NCBI GenBank assembly: GCA_964475955.1
Contig: CAYYZY010000010.1
Span: 1 to 64,000, forward strand
Reading direction: 5' to 3'
Source of the DNA: DATKZH01 sp964475955
GTDB taxonomy: Bacteria; Planctomycetota; Planctomycetia; Pirellulales; Thermoguttaceae
DNA: 64,000 nt
Shown here: piece by piece, positions 21,801-30,245 of the stretch
Layout: each line of letters begins with the position of its first letter
Numbering within the stretch: position 1 is the first letter of the stretch
Made by a program: the position numbers and the translations under genes
The notes under the pieces: generated by a model
Databases searched by the model: none
What the model was told of the DNA's origin: nothing
Seen by the model: the letters and a program-made list of their open reading frames with translations, nothing else

Positions 21801-23569
21801 ATCGCGCCGAACTGGCCGTTTCGGCCCCATCCGACGGCGGGGAGCGGATCGACTGGACCGCCGCAGCCGGCGAGACCTTTTACGTCAGCGCAAGCGGCGA
21901 CGCCGCCGCCGTCGACCTGCGCCTCGCCAACCTGGTCCGCCGCGACGGCGAGACGGTTTTCGTCTACGGCACCGAGGGCGACGACCGGCTCGACTTCGCC
22001 GCCGCCGATTGGCACCAGGTGACGATCGACGGCGTCCACTACGAGTTCGACGCGGCCGAGGTCATGGCGTTGGAATTCAACGGCGGGGCGGGCGACGACG
22101 CGGCGGTCCTCCTGGGATCGTCCGGCGCCGATTCCGCGGAGCTGCGTCCCTCGCGGGCCACTTTGTCCGGACCGGGCTACGACGTCACCGTCGTCAACAC
22201 GCCCAACCTGATCGTGATGGGCCAAGGCGGCGACGACGTCGGGTGCCTCTACGATTCGGCCGGTGACGACCACTTCGTGGCCACCCCGACGCACGCCCGG
22301 CTCTACGGCACCGGCTTCTACAACCAGCTCTACGATTTCGGCGTGGTGGTCGCCGGCGCCACGTCGGGCGGTCACGACGAGGCCGAGCTCCACGATTCGG
22401 AGGGCGACGACGAGTTCCGCGCGGCGCCCGACCAGGCGAAGCTCTACGGCGAAGGGTTCTACAACCGGGTTGTCGGGTTCGACCGTGTCTTCGCGACCGC
22501 TTCGGCCGGCGGCAAGGACGTGGCCCTGTTTTACGACTCGGCGGGCGACGACACCTTCCTTGCCACGCCCGATCGGGCGAAGCTCTATGGGGACGGGTTC
22601 TTCAATCACGCCAGCGGATTTGAGGTCGCCATCGCGGCCTCTTCGGCCGGCGGCAACGACTTGGCCCGATTCTGCGACTCGGCGGGCGACGACACCTTCC
22701 TTGCCACGCCCGATCAGGCCAAGATGTACGGCGACGGGTTCTTCAATCGGGCCGTGTCGTTCCGATACGCCGACGCCTACTCGACGGCCGGGGGCAAAGA
22801 TCTGGCCAGGCTGTACGATTCGGCCGGTGACGACCGCTTGGTAGCCACCCCCGGCTTCGGCAAGCTCTACAGCGAGGCCCTCTTCAGCCGGGCCACGGGA
22901 TTCCGCTATCTCCAGGCCTTCTCGACGGCTGGCGGCAACGATCTAGCCAGGCTCTGTGATTCGCCCGGCGACGATCGTTTTGTGGCCACCCCCGACCTTG
23001 CCAAGATCTACGGCGAAGGGTTCTACAGCGACGCCCGGGGGTTCCGCTACGTCGAAGGCTATTCGTCGGCCGGGGGCAACGACCTAGCCGCGCTGTACGA
23101 TTCGCCGGGCGACGATCGCTTCGTGGCCACGCCCGACTTTGCCAAGCTATACAGCGACGGGTTCTATAGCAGCGCGACGTCGTTCCGCTTCGTCGAGGCC
23201 TACTCGGTGGCCGGGGGCGACGACACGGCCAATCTGTTCGACGCGCCGGGCGACGACGTCTTCGTGGCCACGCCCGACTACGCCAAGATGTACGGCAACG
23301 GGTTCTATAACCGCGCCTCGTCGTTCCGCTTCGTCGGGGGGCATTCCGTGGCCGGAGGGAACGACGTGGCCAAGCTCTGCGACTCGGCAGGCGACGACCA
23401 CCTGGAAAGCTCGGGCGGGACGGCCGCCCTGTTCAGCGCCGACTTGAGCGTCTTGGCGCACGATTTCGCCCGGACGTACGCCACCTCATCCGAAGGCGGG
23501 ACCGACACCAAACACACCGAATCGATCGACTTCATACTGGAAACCCAAGGCCCTTGGACCGAGGTCTGA
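18890..23569 (+). CDS. Gingipain-like (C25) surface peptidase with LEPR-XLL motif
   Basis: A 1,559-residue exported protein. The first 48 residues are Arg-rich and lead to RFEPLEARYLLS (residues 49-60), the planctomycete LEPR-XLL type sorting motif found at the N-terminus of giant surface proteins. A propeptide-like region precedes a C25 cysteine-peptidase domain (about 300-670) with the expected catalytic pair: His532 in GHANE and Cys562 in QGCMSGSFD, spaced 30 residues as in gingipains. Then follow an SdrB-like domain split by a proprotein-convertase P-domain (about 721-856), a PPC-like domain (917-1019), a beta-roll-like segment, and nine 47-residue repeats to the C-terminus. ATG 18890 is chosen for its AAAGAGGA ribosome binding site. 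The C-terminal module matches that of the giant protein just upstream, which suggests shared export or anchoring. Substrate is unknown; the neighbour is a candidate. A bacterial-type signal peptide is not obvious apart from the motif. Confidence 0.9.
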   Translation: MRRQRRSRTTVARRTRRLELQQTNSARRASRRLPAPRSRSSLRAGRSCRFEPLEARYLLSVAPGFDKTSFFNEDEFLLPTGAGDSCYEASELAPCGLAGAAQTAVFEYVFDGAPTLEEIEGGAIVHMDGEQTWVSEGDPLMPVRESTILLPQGMQIASIETTYLDAGLVVAEGVQLLAAAAVPLDGTYDSADWTTSVVSQSFGQQDAAEYSNHTLCGYRLGTLNVFPIEYDAASDTLIYHCQVSVAVTLDVVDSDACVSIRASDADRQRVLELVDNPETIELYGDAEPTATGGSTMLPAAGQYEYVIVTSSALESSFQPLVEQKIGRGLTATIVTTDYIDANYSGTETGDAADRVRNFIADAYANWGTQWVLLGGDAEVVPFRGVYGQVSTTVENSLPTDMYYACLDGTWDGDGDGVWGESNDGAGGGDVDLMPEVYIGRAPASSAAEAANFVDKTIQYETTPHANATTAVWLGEQLDDSTWGSYSSIPIRDQCLPEDWTVVERYDSAGGWSGSDFAGDLNGSPHLVNHLGHANETYNARLFNSTVAGLANTDPYFMYSQGCMSGSFDTHNLCIAEQHVVDDHGAFGVVMNSRYGWYYPGSTPGGSHYYALEFWDAVFNEDLIRLGEANHDSKVDNLFRVGSTGASRWIHMETNLFGDPETSFQIGDGVVIHGGIAGTVVDDANADGQQQAGEQGLAGQTVFLDQNGNGVLDLGTVTAASTDVPIAIPDGGTASSTLAIEDDVFITDVNVTLDVTHTYDGDLEVCLISPTGTRVVLFSGVGSWGENFTGTTLDDEAATSISSAVAPFSGTFRPQGELSSFDGELSAGTWTLQVTDTMIADTGTLNSWSLEVACDEPYTVTASDGTYAFDGLSDGTYRVGHVLDSGWSHTQPVDDLQEITVAGGQIVDGVDFLATDFSATELGQVDFHEIADLNLTGGDCWYRLQTTRQGYLTIEALFDATPEVDLRLYDANRAELAVSAPSDGGERIDWTAAAGETFYVSASGDAAAVDLRLANLVRRDGETVFVYGTEGDDRLDFAAADWHQVTIDGVHYEFDAAEVMALEFNGGAGDDAAVLLGSSGADSAELRPSRATLSGPGYDVTVVNTPNLIVMGQGGDDVGCLYDSAGDDHFVATPTHARLYGTGFYNQLYDFGVVVAGATSGGHDEAELHDSEGDDEFRAAPDQAKLYGEGFYNRVVGFDRVFATASAGGKDVALFYDSAGDDTFLATPDRAKLYGDGFFNHASGFEVAIAASSAGGNDLARFCDSAGDDTFLATPDQAKMYGDGFFNRAVSFRYADAYSTAGGKDLARLYDSAGDDRLVATPGFGKLYSEALFSRATGFRYLQAFSTAGGNDLARLCDSPGDDRFVATPDLAKIYGEGFYSDARGFRYVEGYSSAGGNDLAALYDSPGDDRFVATPDFAKLYSDGFYSSATSFRFVEAYSVAGGDDTANLFDAPGDDVFVATPDYAKMYGNGFYNRASSFRFVGGHSVAGGNDVAKLCDSAGDDHLESSGGTAALFSADLSVLAHDFARTYATSSEGGTDTKHTESIDFILETQGPWTEV
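22223..23490 (+). repeat. Nine 47-residue (141-bp) repeats of the C25 peptidase
   Basis: The units align without gaps at 47 residues. The core is A-G-G-N-D-L-A-x-L-x-D-S-A-G-D-D, then F-V-A-T-P-D-x-A-K-L-Y-G-x-G-F-Y-N-R, then S-F-R-x-V. The last copy is degenerate, followed by a short tail ending S-I-D-F-I-L. The fixed length and the Gly-Asp turns suggest a solenoid, possibly calcium-binding. Confidence 0.85.
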
Positions 23570-24057
23570 CGCGGCCTTCACCCTGGGCGTTCGGTAGGCG
23601 CCTGTGCGCAACTCCGGGCTCGTGCGGGGAAGACGCCTGAGCCCAGCTTCCGAATCGCCCCAAGCGGCGTCGGCCGGGGACTCCGGGCAGCGGCGGCCCG
23701 TCCGGTGAGAGGCGGTGCCGTTTTCTGCGGCGACGGTTCACCGTCCTTCAACCGGCGGCCGCAGCCGGGGTAGGGCCCGTCGATCCGCACCGGCAAGGCC
23801 AACGCCGGAGGACGGCCGTGAAGCCGCAACATCAAACGCCGAAAAGGCTTGCGCCGCACCCCGCGGCCAAGACGGGGGCATGGGCCAAGCAGTCGCGCCC
23901 GCCCGCACCCTTGCAGGCGGCCGGTGGCCATGACGCTCGGAGCGGTCTTCGATCGGACGTTCCCAAGCAGCGGCGGCTACGCTAGGATGGGGGCCGGCGG
24001 TTGCCTTTCGTGGCCGTCGACTCCGCGGCAATGGATGAGAGAAGAAGGGTGCGGCCC
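23570..24057. other. Gap between the C25 peptidase and bioB
   Basis: This 488-base interval has no convincing gene. It holds a possible long hairpin after the peptidase stop (GGGCTC 23616-23621 with GAGCCC 23639-23644), a small hairpin GACGG-TTCA-CCGTC (23732-23745) and a candidate bioB promoter (23960-23988). No T-run follows either hairpin, so termination is uncertain. Confidence 0.4.
23960..23988 (+). promoter_or_regulatory. Candidate sigma70-like promoter for bioB
   Basis: TTCCCA (23960-23965) and TAGGAT (23983-23988) are separated by 17 bases; each matches four of six consensus bases. Transcription would start near 23995, leaving a leader of about 60 bases before ATG 24058. Confidence 0.4.
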
Positions 24058-25086
24058 ATGAACCGCTCAGATCGTGAACCGCCGGTCGACGGCGTGAATA
24101 CGTTGAGTCGATGGTACGAGTTGGCCGACCGCGTGCTGGAGGGAGCCCCCCTGACGACCGAGGAAGGCCTCGCGATCCTGCGTTCGCCCGACCACGAGTT
24201 GCTCGAATTGCTGGGGGCGGCTTATCGCGTGCGGCATCGGTGGTTCGGCAATCGGGTCCACCTCAATTTCCTGATCAACGCGAAGAGCGGCCGTTGCGGT
24301 GAGGACTGCGGCTACTGTTCCCAGTCGAGTGTATCGAAGGCGGAGGTCTGGAAGTACGACCTGGTCGGTGCCGACGAGCTGCTCGACGGCGCCCGCCTCG
24401 CCGCCGAACGGAGCGCCCGCAACTATTGCATTGTCCTCTCCGGTCGGAGCCCGTCCGATCGCGAGATCGATGCGGTGACCGAGGTCGTTCCTCGGATTCG
24501 CGCGTCGTATCGGCTGAAGGTTTGCTTCTCGGGGGGCCTTTTGGATCGCGAGCAGGCGGAGCGGTTGAAGGCCTGCGGCGTCGACCGTGTCAACCACAAT
24601 CTCAACACCAGCGAACGCTTCTACCCGAAAATCTGTACCACCCACACGTACCAGGAACGCCTGGCCACGCTCCGCGTCGTGCGGGAGGCCGGCCTGGAAA
24701 TCTGCTCGGGCGGGATCGTGGGCATGGGCGAAGAGGACGTCGACGTGGTGGAATTGGCCTTGCGGCTTGGAACGCTCGCCGTGGAGGCGATTCCGGTCAA
24801 CTTCCTGATTCCCATGGAAGGCACCCCCCTGGAGTCGGCACCCGGCCTGAATCCTCGCTACTGCTTGAAGACGTTGGCCCTGTTTCGCCTGGCCAACCCG
24901 AAATGCGAACTGCGAATCGCCGCGGGCCGCGAGTTCCACCTGGGCAGCTTGCAGCCGCTGGGGCTCTATCCGGCCAATTCGATCTTCGTGGGCGACTACC
25001 TGACCACGAAGGGCCAGCCGCCGGAAGCCGACTACCGAATGATCGAGGCCCTCGGTTTCGAAGCGGTCTGCGAAGGGGCCGGATAG
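24058..25086 (+). CDS. bioB: Biotin synthase
   Basis: This radical-SAM enzyme inserts sulfur into dethiobiotin, the last step of biotin synthesis. The protein has 342 residues, the usual length. The radical-SAM cluster motif is C80-x3-C84-x2-C87 followed by S-Q. The auxiliary 2Fe-2S ligands are also present: Cys124, Cys156, Cys216 (in EICSGGIVGMGE) and Arg291 (in AAGRE). ATG 24058 is preferred because AAGAAGG lies nine bases upstream and the encoded start fits the family; an in-frame ATG at 24031 would add nine residues. No other biotin genes are nearby, so the gene stands alone. Confidence 0.96.
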   Translation: MNRSDREPPVDGVNTLSRWYELADRVLEGAPLTTEEGLAILRSPDHELLELLGAAYRVRHRWFGNRVHLNFLINAKSGRCGEDCGYCSQSSVSKAEVWKYDLVGADELLDGARLAAERSARNYCIVLSGRSPSDREIDAVTEVVPRIRASYRLKVCFSGGLLDREQAERLKACGVDRVNHNLNTSERFYPKICTTHTYQERLATLRVVREAGLEICSGGIVGMGEEDVDVVELALRLGTLAVEAIPVNFLIPMEGTPLESAPGLNPRYCLKTLALFRLANPKCELRIAAGREFHLGSLQPLGLYPANSIFVGDYLTTKGQPPEADYRMIEALGFEAVCEGAG

Positions 25087-25179
25087 TGCTCGAGCCGGGG
25101 GCGCGTTGGCCGGCGGAACCGTCGGCCGTGCTCCAAACGGAGCCGGGTATCGCTGCTACGCTTGCGTACGAGGTTCCGC

Positions 25180-25806
25180 ATGTCACCGAAGGACGAATCG
25201 CAGAACCCGGAAATCGCCGCGCTCATCCGCCGGGCCCAACAGGGCGACGAGGAGGGCCGCGACCGCCTGTTCGCGATGGTTCGCGGTTACCTCGGGTTTG
25301 CCGCGCGGGCCCAACTGGAGAGTTGGTTGAAGGTCAAGGTCGACGCCTCGGACATCGTCCAGCAGACCATGCTCGAGGCCCATCGCGACTTCGACCGTTT
25401 CCAGGGCCAGTCGGAGCGGCAACTCCTGGCCTGGCTGCGCAGGATTCTCCTGCACAACGTGGCCGATTTCGTGCGGCACTACCGCGGCACGGCCAAGCGA
25501 CAGGTCCGTCGGGAAGTCCCGTTCGGAGACCGGGCCCGGAGCGGTCCGCCGGCGGGGGCTCCCGAGCCGGCCGCGCCCGTGGCCACCCCCAGTCAGCAGG
25601 TCGCGCGGCGCGACGACGAACTCCGCCTGATCGCGGCCCTGGAGCAACTCCCGCCCGACTACCAGGAAGTGATCCTCTTGCGCAACCTTCAGCGCCTGCC
25701 GTTCAACGACGTGGCCGAGCAACTGGGACGCTCGCGGCCCGCCGCCCAGATGTTGTGGAAGCGGGCGATCGACAAGCTCCGCGACGTCCTGGGAGACGAG
25801 CCGTGA
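25180..25806 (+). CDS. ECF-type RNA polymerase sigma factor
   Basis: A 208-residue sigma factor of the planctomycete kinase-associated ECF class. Region 2 (about 25-100) has the helix with D-A-S-D-I-V-Q-Q-T. Region 4 (about 150-205) has L-P-P-D-Y-Q-E-V-I-L-L-R-N and a helix-turn-helix around D-V-A-E-Q-L-G-R-S. A Pro/Ala-rich linker joins them. ATG 25180 is chosen because GAGG lies six bases upstream; a TTG start at 25162 is less likely. The stop overlaps the start of the kinase gene by four bases (GTGA, 25803-25806), which implies translational coupling and a joint signalling role. No separate anti-sigma factor is present; the kinase probably controls this sigma factor. Confidence 0.93.
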   Translation: MSPKDESQNPEIAALIRRAQQGDEEGRDRLFAMVRGYLGFAARAQLESWLKVKVDASDIVQQTMLEAHRDFDRFQGQSERQLLAWLRRILLHNVADFVRHYRGTAKRQVRREVPFGDRARSGPPAGAPEPAAPVATPSQQVARRDDELRLIAALEQLPPDYQEVILLRNLQRLPFNDVAEQLGRSRPAAQMLWKRAIDKLRDVLGDEP

Positions 25807-27476
25807 GCGACGACGTGCCCAAGCCGGAAGACCGGCGCGACTTGGAGCTGCTCGACCAGTACCTTCAGCAGCTCCAATCGGGCGACCGTCCGGACCGCGG
25901 CCGCCTGTTGCGAGAACACCCGCAGTTGGCCCGCGTGATCGACTGCCTCGAAGCCCTCGACGGCGTGGCCTCAAACCTCCTCGACGGCGTCCCGCGCGAC
26001 GGCCCTGGGGAGACCCCCAAGCCGGACGAGACCGTGCTGCTCTCGTCGTCGATGATGCAGATGCCCAGCGATTTCGGCGCCTACGAGCTGTTGGAGGAGG
26101 TCGGTCGCGGAGGAATGGGCGTCGTCTACCGGGCCCGCCAGAAGGGCCTCGATCGGACCGTGGCCATCAAGATGATCCTCGCCGGCCACCTGGCGTCGCC
26201 CGAACACGTCCGCCGATTTCGGGCCGAGGCCCGGGCGGCGGCCGCGCTGCGCCACGCGAACGTGGTCAACGTTCACGAGGTGGGCCAACTCCAGGGCCGG
26301 CATTACTTCGCCATGGAGTACGTCGACGGCGTCAGCCTGGCCCAGCGAATCGCCCGAGGGCCGGTCGATCTGGAAACGGCGGTCCGCCTGGTCGTCGAGG
26401 TGGCCCGGGCGGTGGAGCATCTCCACGGGCACGGCATCGTGCACCGGGACCTGAAGCCCTCAAACATCCTGCTCGACGCGGAGGACAAGCCTTACGTCAC
26501 CGATTTCGGACTGGCCAAGGTGTTTACCTCGGGGACCGAAGCCACGGCGACCGGGGCAATCCTGGGCACGGCCGCGTACATGGCACCGGAGCAGGCCTCG
26601 GGCCACAGCGGCGAGGCCGGCTCGGCGAGCGACGTCTACAGCCTCGGCGCCATCCTGTACGAACTGCTGACCGGGCAGCCGCCGTTTCGGCAGGAGAACC
26701 CGGTCGACACGTTGATGCACGTGCTGACGCGCGAGCCGATCCTGCCCCGCCAATTGAACCGGAGCGTGCCGCGGTCGCTGGAAGTGATCTGCCTGAAATG
26801 CCTGTCGAAATCTCCGGAGGACCGCTACGAATCGGCCGCGGCGTTGGCCGACGATCTGGAGCATTTCTTGAAAGGCGAAACGCCGGCGGCGCGCCCGCCG
26901 AACCCTTGGCAGCGGATCGCCATCTGGAGCCGACGCGAGCCGGCCTTGGCGGCGCGGCTCGCCGTGCTCGCCCTGTTCTTCGTCTTGCACGTGGCCAACC
27001 ATCTCCTGGGGCCGCCCTTGCCGCCCGGCTTCTTCGAGCGAATGCTGTGGATCCTCGGCGTTTGGGCGGGAACCGCCTTCGGCTTCCAGCAGCTTCTCGC
27101 CAGGTTCCCCTCCTGGTCGCTGCCGGCCTGCTTCGTGTGGGGCACGCTCGACTCGGCGCTTCTTTTCACCGTGCTCTTTCTGGCCAATGGCGTGGCCAGC
27201 TCGCTGATCGTGGGCTTTCCGCTCTTGATCGTGGCCTCGGGGCTCTGGCTCCGCGTTCGATTCGTCTGGTACATCTGCGGCCTGTCGCTGGCCTCCTACG
27301 GGGCGCACGTGCTCGACTTCTATCTGCGCCGCGCCCACGACCCGAACGACCTGGGCGGGGCCCTCGACCTCCGCTGGGACCGGCACGCCATCTTCGCTGT
27401 GGCCCTTCTCGGCATCGCCTGGGGCGTTGCCTACCTGGTGCGCCGAGTCCAGGTTCTCAGCAGCTATTGCGGCTGA
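25803..27476 (+). CDS. Transmembrane Ser/Thr protein kinase (PknB type)
   Basis: A 557-residue Hanks-type kinase. After a ~90-residue N-terminal region come the glycine loop G101-R-G-G-M-G, catalytic lysine K123 (A-I-K), the H214-R-D216-L-K-P-S-N catalytic loop, D234-F-G and A261-P-E. All key residues are present, so it should be active. From about residue 365 there are five or six hydrophobic helices instead of the usual single membrane pass with an outer sensor, so sensing would take place in the membrane. GTG 25803 is chosen because it overlaps the sigma factor stop. The same frame stays open far upstream through bioB, but that part is an artefact of high GC. Likely role: membrane signal input to the co-encoded ECF sigma factor. 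Confidence 0.93.
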   Translation: MSDDVPKPEDRRDLELLDQYLQQLQSGDRPDRGRLLREHPQLARVIDCLEALDGVASNLLDGVPRDGPGETPKPDETVLLSSSMMQMPSDFGAYELLEEVGRGGMGVVYRARQKGLDRTVAIKMILAGHLASPEHVRRFRAEARAAAALRHANVVNVHEVGQLQGRHYFAMEYVDGVSLAQRIARGPVDLETAVRLVVEVARAVEHLHGHGIVHRDLKPSNILLDAEDKPYVTDFGLAKVFTSGTEATATGAILGTAAYMAPEQASGHSGEAGSASDVYSLGAILYELLTGQPPFRQENPVDTLMHVLTREPILPRQLNRSVPRSLEVICLKCLSKSPEDRYESAAALADDLEHFLKGETPAARPPNPWQRIAIWSRREPALAARLAVLALFFVLHVANHLLGPPLPPGFFERMLWILGVWAGTAFGFQQLLARFPSWSLPACFVWGTLDSALLFTVLFLANGVASSLIVGFPLLIVASGLWLRVRFVWYICGLSLASYGAHVLDFYLRRAHDPNDLGGALDLRWDRHAIFAVALLGIAWGVAYLVRRVQVLSSYCG

Positions 27477-27704
27477 AAGGTCCGGTTGCCCGGCGGGCGG
27501 ATCGGCGACGCCTCCATCGCACCTCCTCCTTTTCCCAGGCCGCCTGGATTACGCATCCTTCCCAGGCGATCGGGACGCCGAGCTACCTTGAGGGCCCGGC
27601 ACCCGAAAATCTTGGGATCTCAGCTAAACCCGCAAAATCGTTTCGACCGATACCGGATGATGGCATTTCACGGTCACTCGGACGGTATGCGCAGGGAATC
27701 TGAC

Positions 27705-30245
27705 ATGCGTCGGGAACTGGTGGTCTTCACAAGTTTGGTGTTCGCTGGGGTTTGCCTCGGCGCCGGCGCGGTTGCGCAGGGCCAATCGGCCCACGCGCGA
27801 CAGACGACGACCCTCGCCGACCACCTCGACCAGTTCGGCCGCAAGCTGTTTGGGGGCATTCTGCCCGGCACGTCGCCCAAGCCGCACGCGCCACCGCGGA
27901 CCGCCGACCGCCGGCGCGTGCCGCAACAATGGACCAAGGGACGCGTGGTGCCCCAGTCCGCCGTGCCACGATCGGCAGACACGGCCACCAAGGGCCAACC
28001 GAGAAGCGCCGCACCGCAGGCCATCAAAGGGCCGACGACGGATACCCCAGCCAAGCCGACGGTCAAGTCCACCGCGCCGCACCTCGCGGACGACGCCACC
28101 GCGGACGCCGAGACCGCCTCGGTCAGCGCGGGCACGCCCCGTTTGCACGATCGCCTAAAATCGTTCGGCCAGTCGGCCTTCCCGGCCGTGGCCGCGCCGG
28201 GGTCGGAAGATCCTGCCAGTTCGGCCGTGGCGGTGCCGCCGGAGAAACCGGATCCAGTTGCGGCCCCGCAGGCGCGCCAAGCTCCCACGCCTGCCGAGCA
28301 GACGCAGCCGCCGGCAGTGGCACGCCGTCCCCTGCTCGGAAGGGTTCTTACCAGGCGGGCCGTTCCGGAATACTCCCCCTCCGTCCAGGAAGAAACGATT
28401 TCATCCGCCACGGCGCCGACCGTGGCCACGCCGACGGTGGCGGAGCCTTTGCCCGACGATCAGCCCGAGGCGGGCCCCACTGCGCCCGAGGCGGGCCCCA
28501 CTGCGCCCGAGCCGGCTTCCCAGGCGAAGTCGGCCGCGGTCCAGCCGGAGGCGGACGGGTCCTCCGACGGCCAGGCCAAGACCGTCCAGGCCGAGCCTGT
28601 ACAGGCGAACTCGATAGAGGCGGAGTCTGACAAATCGGAGCCCGTCGGCAAGCAGGACGAAGAGACCGCGAAGGCGGCGCCAGGCCCGTCCTCCGTCGCC
28701 TCGCAAGGTTCCGACGCGCCGCGGGCCAACGACGGCGTTTTGTTCACCGGGCAGGGCCCGGTCCTGAGCGTCGAGACACTCGGGCCGCGCCGGATCACGG
28801 TGGGCAAGGAATCGACGTACGAAGTGACGATCCGCAACTCCGGACGCGTCGGCGCCGACCAGGTCGTCGTGATGATCCAGTTCCCCAAGTGGGCCGAACT
28901 GCGGGGGAACGAGCCAAGCCAAGGCGCGGTCAGCTCGCCTCCGCCGGGAGCCGAGGGCGCCGGACTCCGCTGGGCGATCGGTCGGCTCGAAGCGGGCGAG
29001 CGGGAGCGACTCGCCCTGCGCATCGTGCCGCGAGAAAGCCGGCCCCTCGACCTGGCCGTCAACTGGGGCTACACGCCGACCGGCTCCCAAACCGTGATCG
29101 AGGTCCAGGAGCCGAAGCTCGATTTGCGCTTGGAAGGGCCTGGCGAAGTGCTGTTCGGCGAAAGCCAGGTGTTCAGCCTCGAAGTGGCCAACTCGGGGAC
29201 CGGCCCCGCCGAGAACGTGGAAATATCGCTGTCGCCGACCGGAACCCAGAAGAACACGCCCGTCGCGCACAAGCTGGGCACGGTCGCCGCCGGCGAGAAG
29301 AAACGCATCGAGGTGGAGCTTACCGCCCGAGAGGCCGGAAGCCTCACCATCGAGGTCGCGGCCCGGGGCGACGCAGGCGTGGAGGCCCGCCTGACCCGGC
29401 AGGTCGCCGTCCGCCGTCCGGCGCTGGAGGTCGCCCTCGAGGCACCCAAGCTGCAATTCGTGGGGACCGAGGTCGCCTGGCAAATCCGCGTGAGCAACCC
29501 GGGCAGTGCCCCGGCCAAGAACGTGGTGGTCACCGCCAAGATGCCCCCGGAGGTGGAATACGTCGCCAGCACGGCGGGCGGCAAAACCGCGGGAGACGGA
29601 ACCGTGGTCACCTGGGCGCTCGATCGACTCGATGCCGCAGCGCAGCAGACGCTCGGCGTCACCTGCAAGCTGGCACGGCCCGGCGAAAGCCGACTGAAGG
29701 CCGCCGCCTCCGCGGCCGGCGACCTGACCGCTTCGGGCGAAGCGGCCATCCGGGTGGAAGCCATCGCCGACCTGACGCTCGACGTGGTCGATCCCTCGGG
29801 TCCCGTTGCCATGGACACGGAGGCGACCTACCAGGTCCGCGTTCAGAACCGGGGCACCGAGGGCGCTGAGGAAGTGGAAGTGGTGGCCTATTTCTCCGAA
29901 GGAATCGAGCCGACGACCGTCCAGGGCGGAAGCCACGAGACCGGGCCCGGCCAGGTCCTGTTCGACACGATCCCCTCGCTCGGCGCCGGCCAGGACGTGA
30001 CCTTCCAGATCAAGGCGAAGGCCGCGGCACCGGGCAACCACGTGTGCCGGGTGGAAGTCTACTCCAAGCCGCTGGGGACGCGGCTCGTGAGCGAAGAGAC
30101 GACCTACTTCTACGGCAGCCCGAGCGCGGCCGACCAGGCACCCAACTCGCAGTCCGCCAAGAGAGAGGCCGCCGGCAGCCGCCAATCGCCGCAAACCGCC
30201 ACCCGGCCGCAACGCCCCACCGTGGCCCCGCTACGGAGCAAGTAG
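27705..30245 (+). CDS. Exported DUF11/CARDB-repeat protein
   Basis: About 846 residues. ATG 27705 follows AGGGA by seven bases and begins a signal peptide (basic MRRE, then a hydrophobic core ending near AVAQGQS). Residues to about 340 are low-complexity, Pro/Ala/Glu-rich, and probably disordered. From about 350 to 810 there are four or five beta-sandwich repeats of the DUF11/CARDB kind, recognisable by T-Y-x-V-x-(I/V)-x-N-x-G-x-x-x-A-x-x-V. Such planctomycete proteins are thought to be structural parts of the envelope; the exact role is unknown. A small hairpin (CGAGG-AAGA-CCTCG, 30246-30259) sits right after the stop. Confidence 0.85.
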   Translation: MRRELVVFTSLVFAGVCLGAGAVAQGQSAHARQTTTLADHLDQFGRKLFGGILPGTSPKPHAPPRTADRRRVPQQWTKGRVVPQSAVPRSADTATKGQPRSAAPQAIKGPTTDTPAKPTVKSTAPHLADDATADAETASVSAGTPRLHDRLKSFGQSAFPAVAAPGSEDPASSAVAVPPEKPDPVAAPQARQAPTPAEQTQPPAVARRPLLGRVLTRRAVPEYSPSVQEETISSATAPTVATPTVAEPLPDDQPEAGPTAPEAGPTAPEPASQAKSAAVQPEADGSSDGQAKTVQAEPVQANSIEAESDKSEPVGKQDEETAKAAPGPSSVASQGSDAPRANDGVLFTGQGPVLSVETLGPRRITVGKESTYEVTIRNSGRVGADQVVVMIQFPKWAELRGNEPSQGAVSSPPPGAEGAGLRWAIGRLEAGERERLALRIVPRESRPLDLAVNWGYTPTGSQTVIEVQEPKLDLRLEGPGEVLFGESQVFSLEVANSGTGPAENVEISLSPTGTQKNTPVAHKLGTVAAGEKKRIEVELTAREAGSLTIEVAARGDAGVEARLTRQVAVRRPALEVALEAPKLQFVGTEVAWQIRVSNPGSAPAKNVVVTAKMPPEVEYVASTAGGKTAGDGTVVTWALDRLDAAAQQTLGVTCKLARPGESRLKAAASAAGDLTASGEAAIRVEAIADLTLDVVDPSGPVAMDTEATYQVRVQNRGTEGAEEVEVVAYFSEGIEPTTVQGGSHETGPGQVLFDTIPSLGAGQDVTFQIKAKAAAPGNHVCRVEVYSKPLGTRLVSEETTYFYGSPSAADQAPNSQSAKREAAGSRQSPQTATRPQRPTVAPLRSK

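Noticed and set aside
24426..25802. Upstream extension of the kinase frame through bioB
   Set aside because: The extension is Arg/Pro/Gly-rich and overlaps bioB and the sigma gene in another frame. The GTG at 25803, overlapping the sigma stop, is the natural start.
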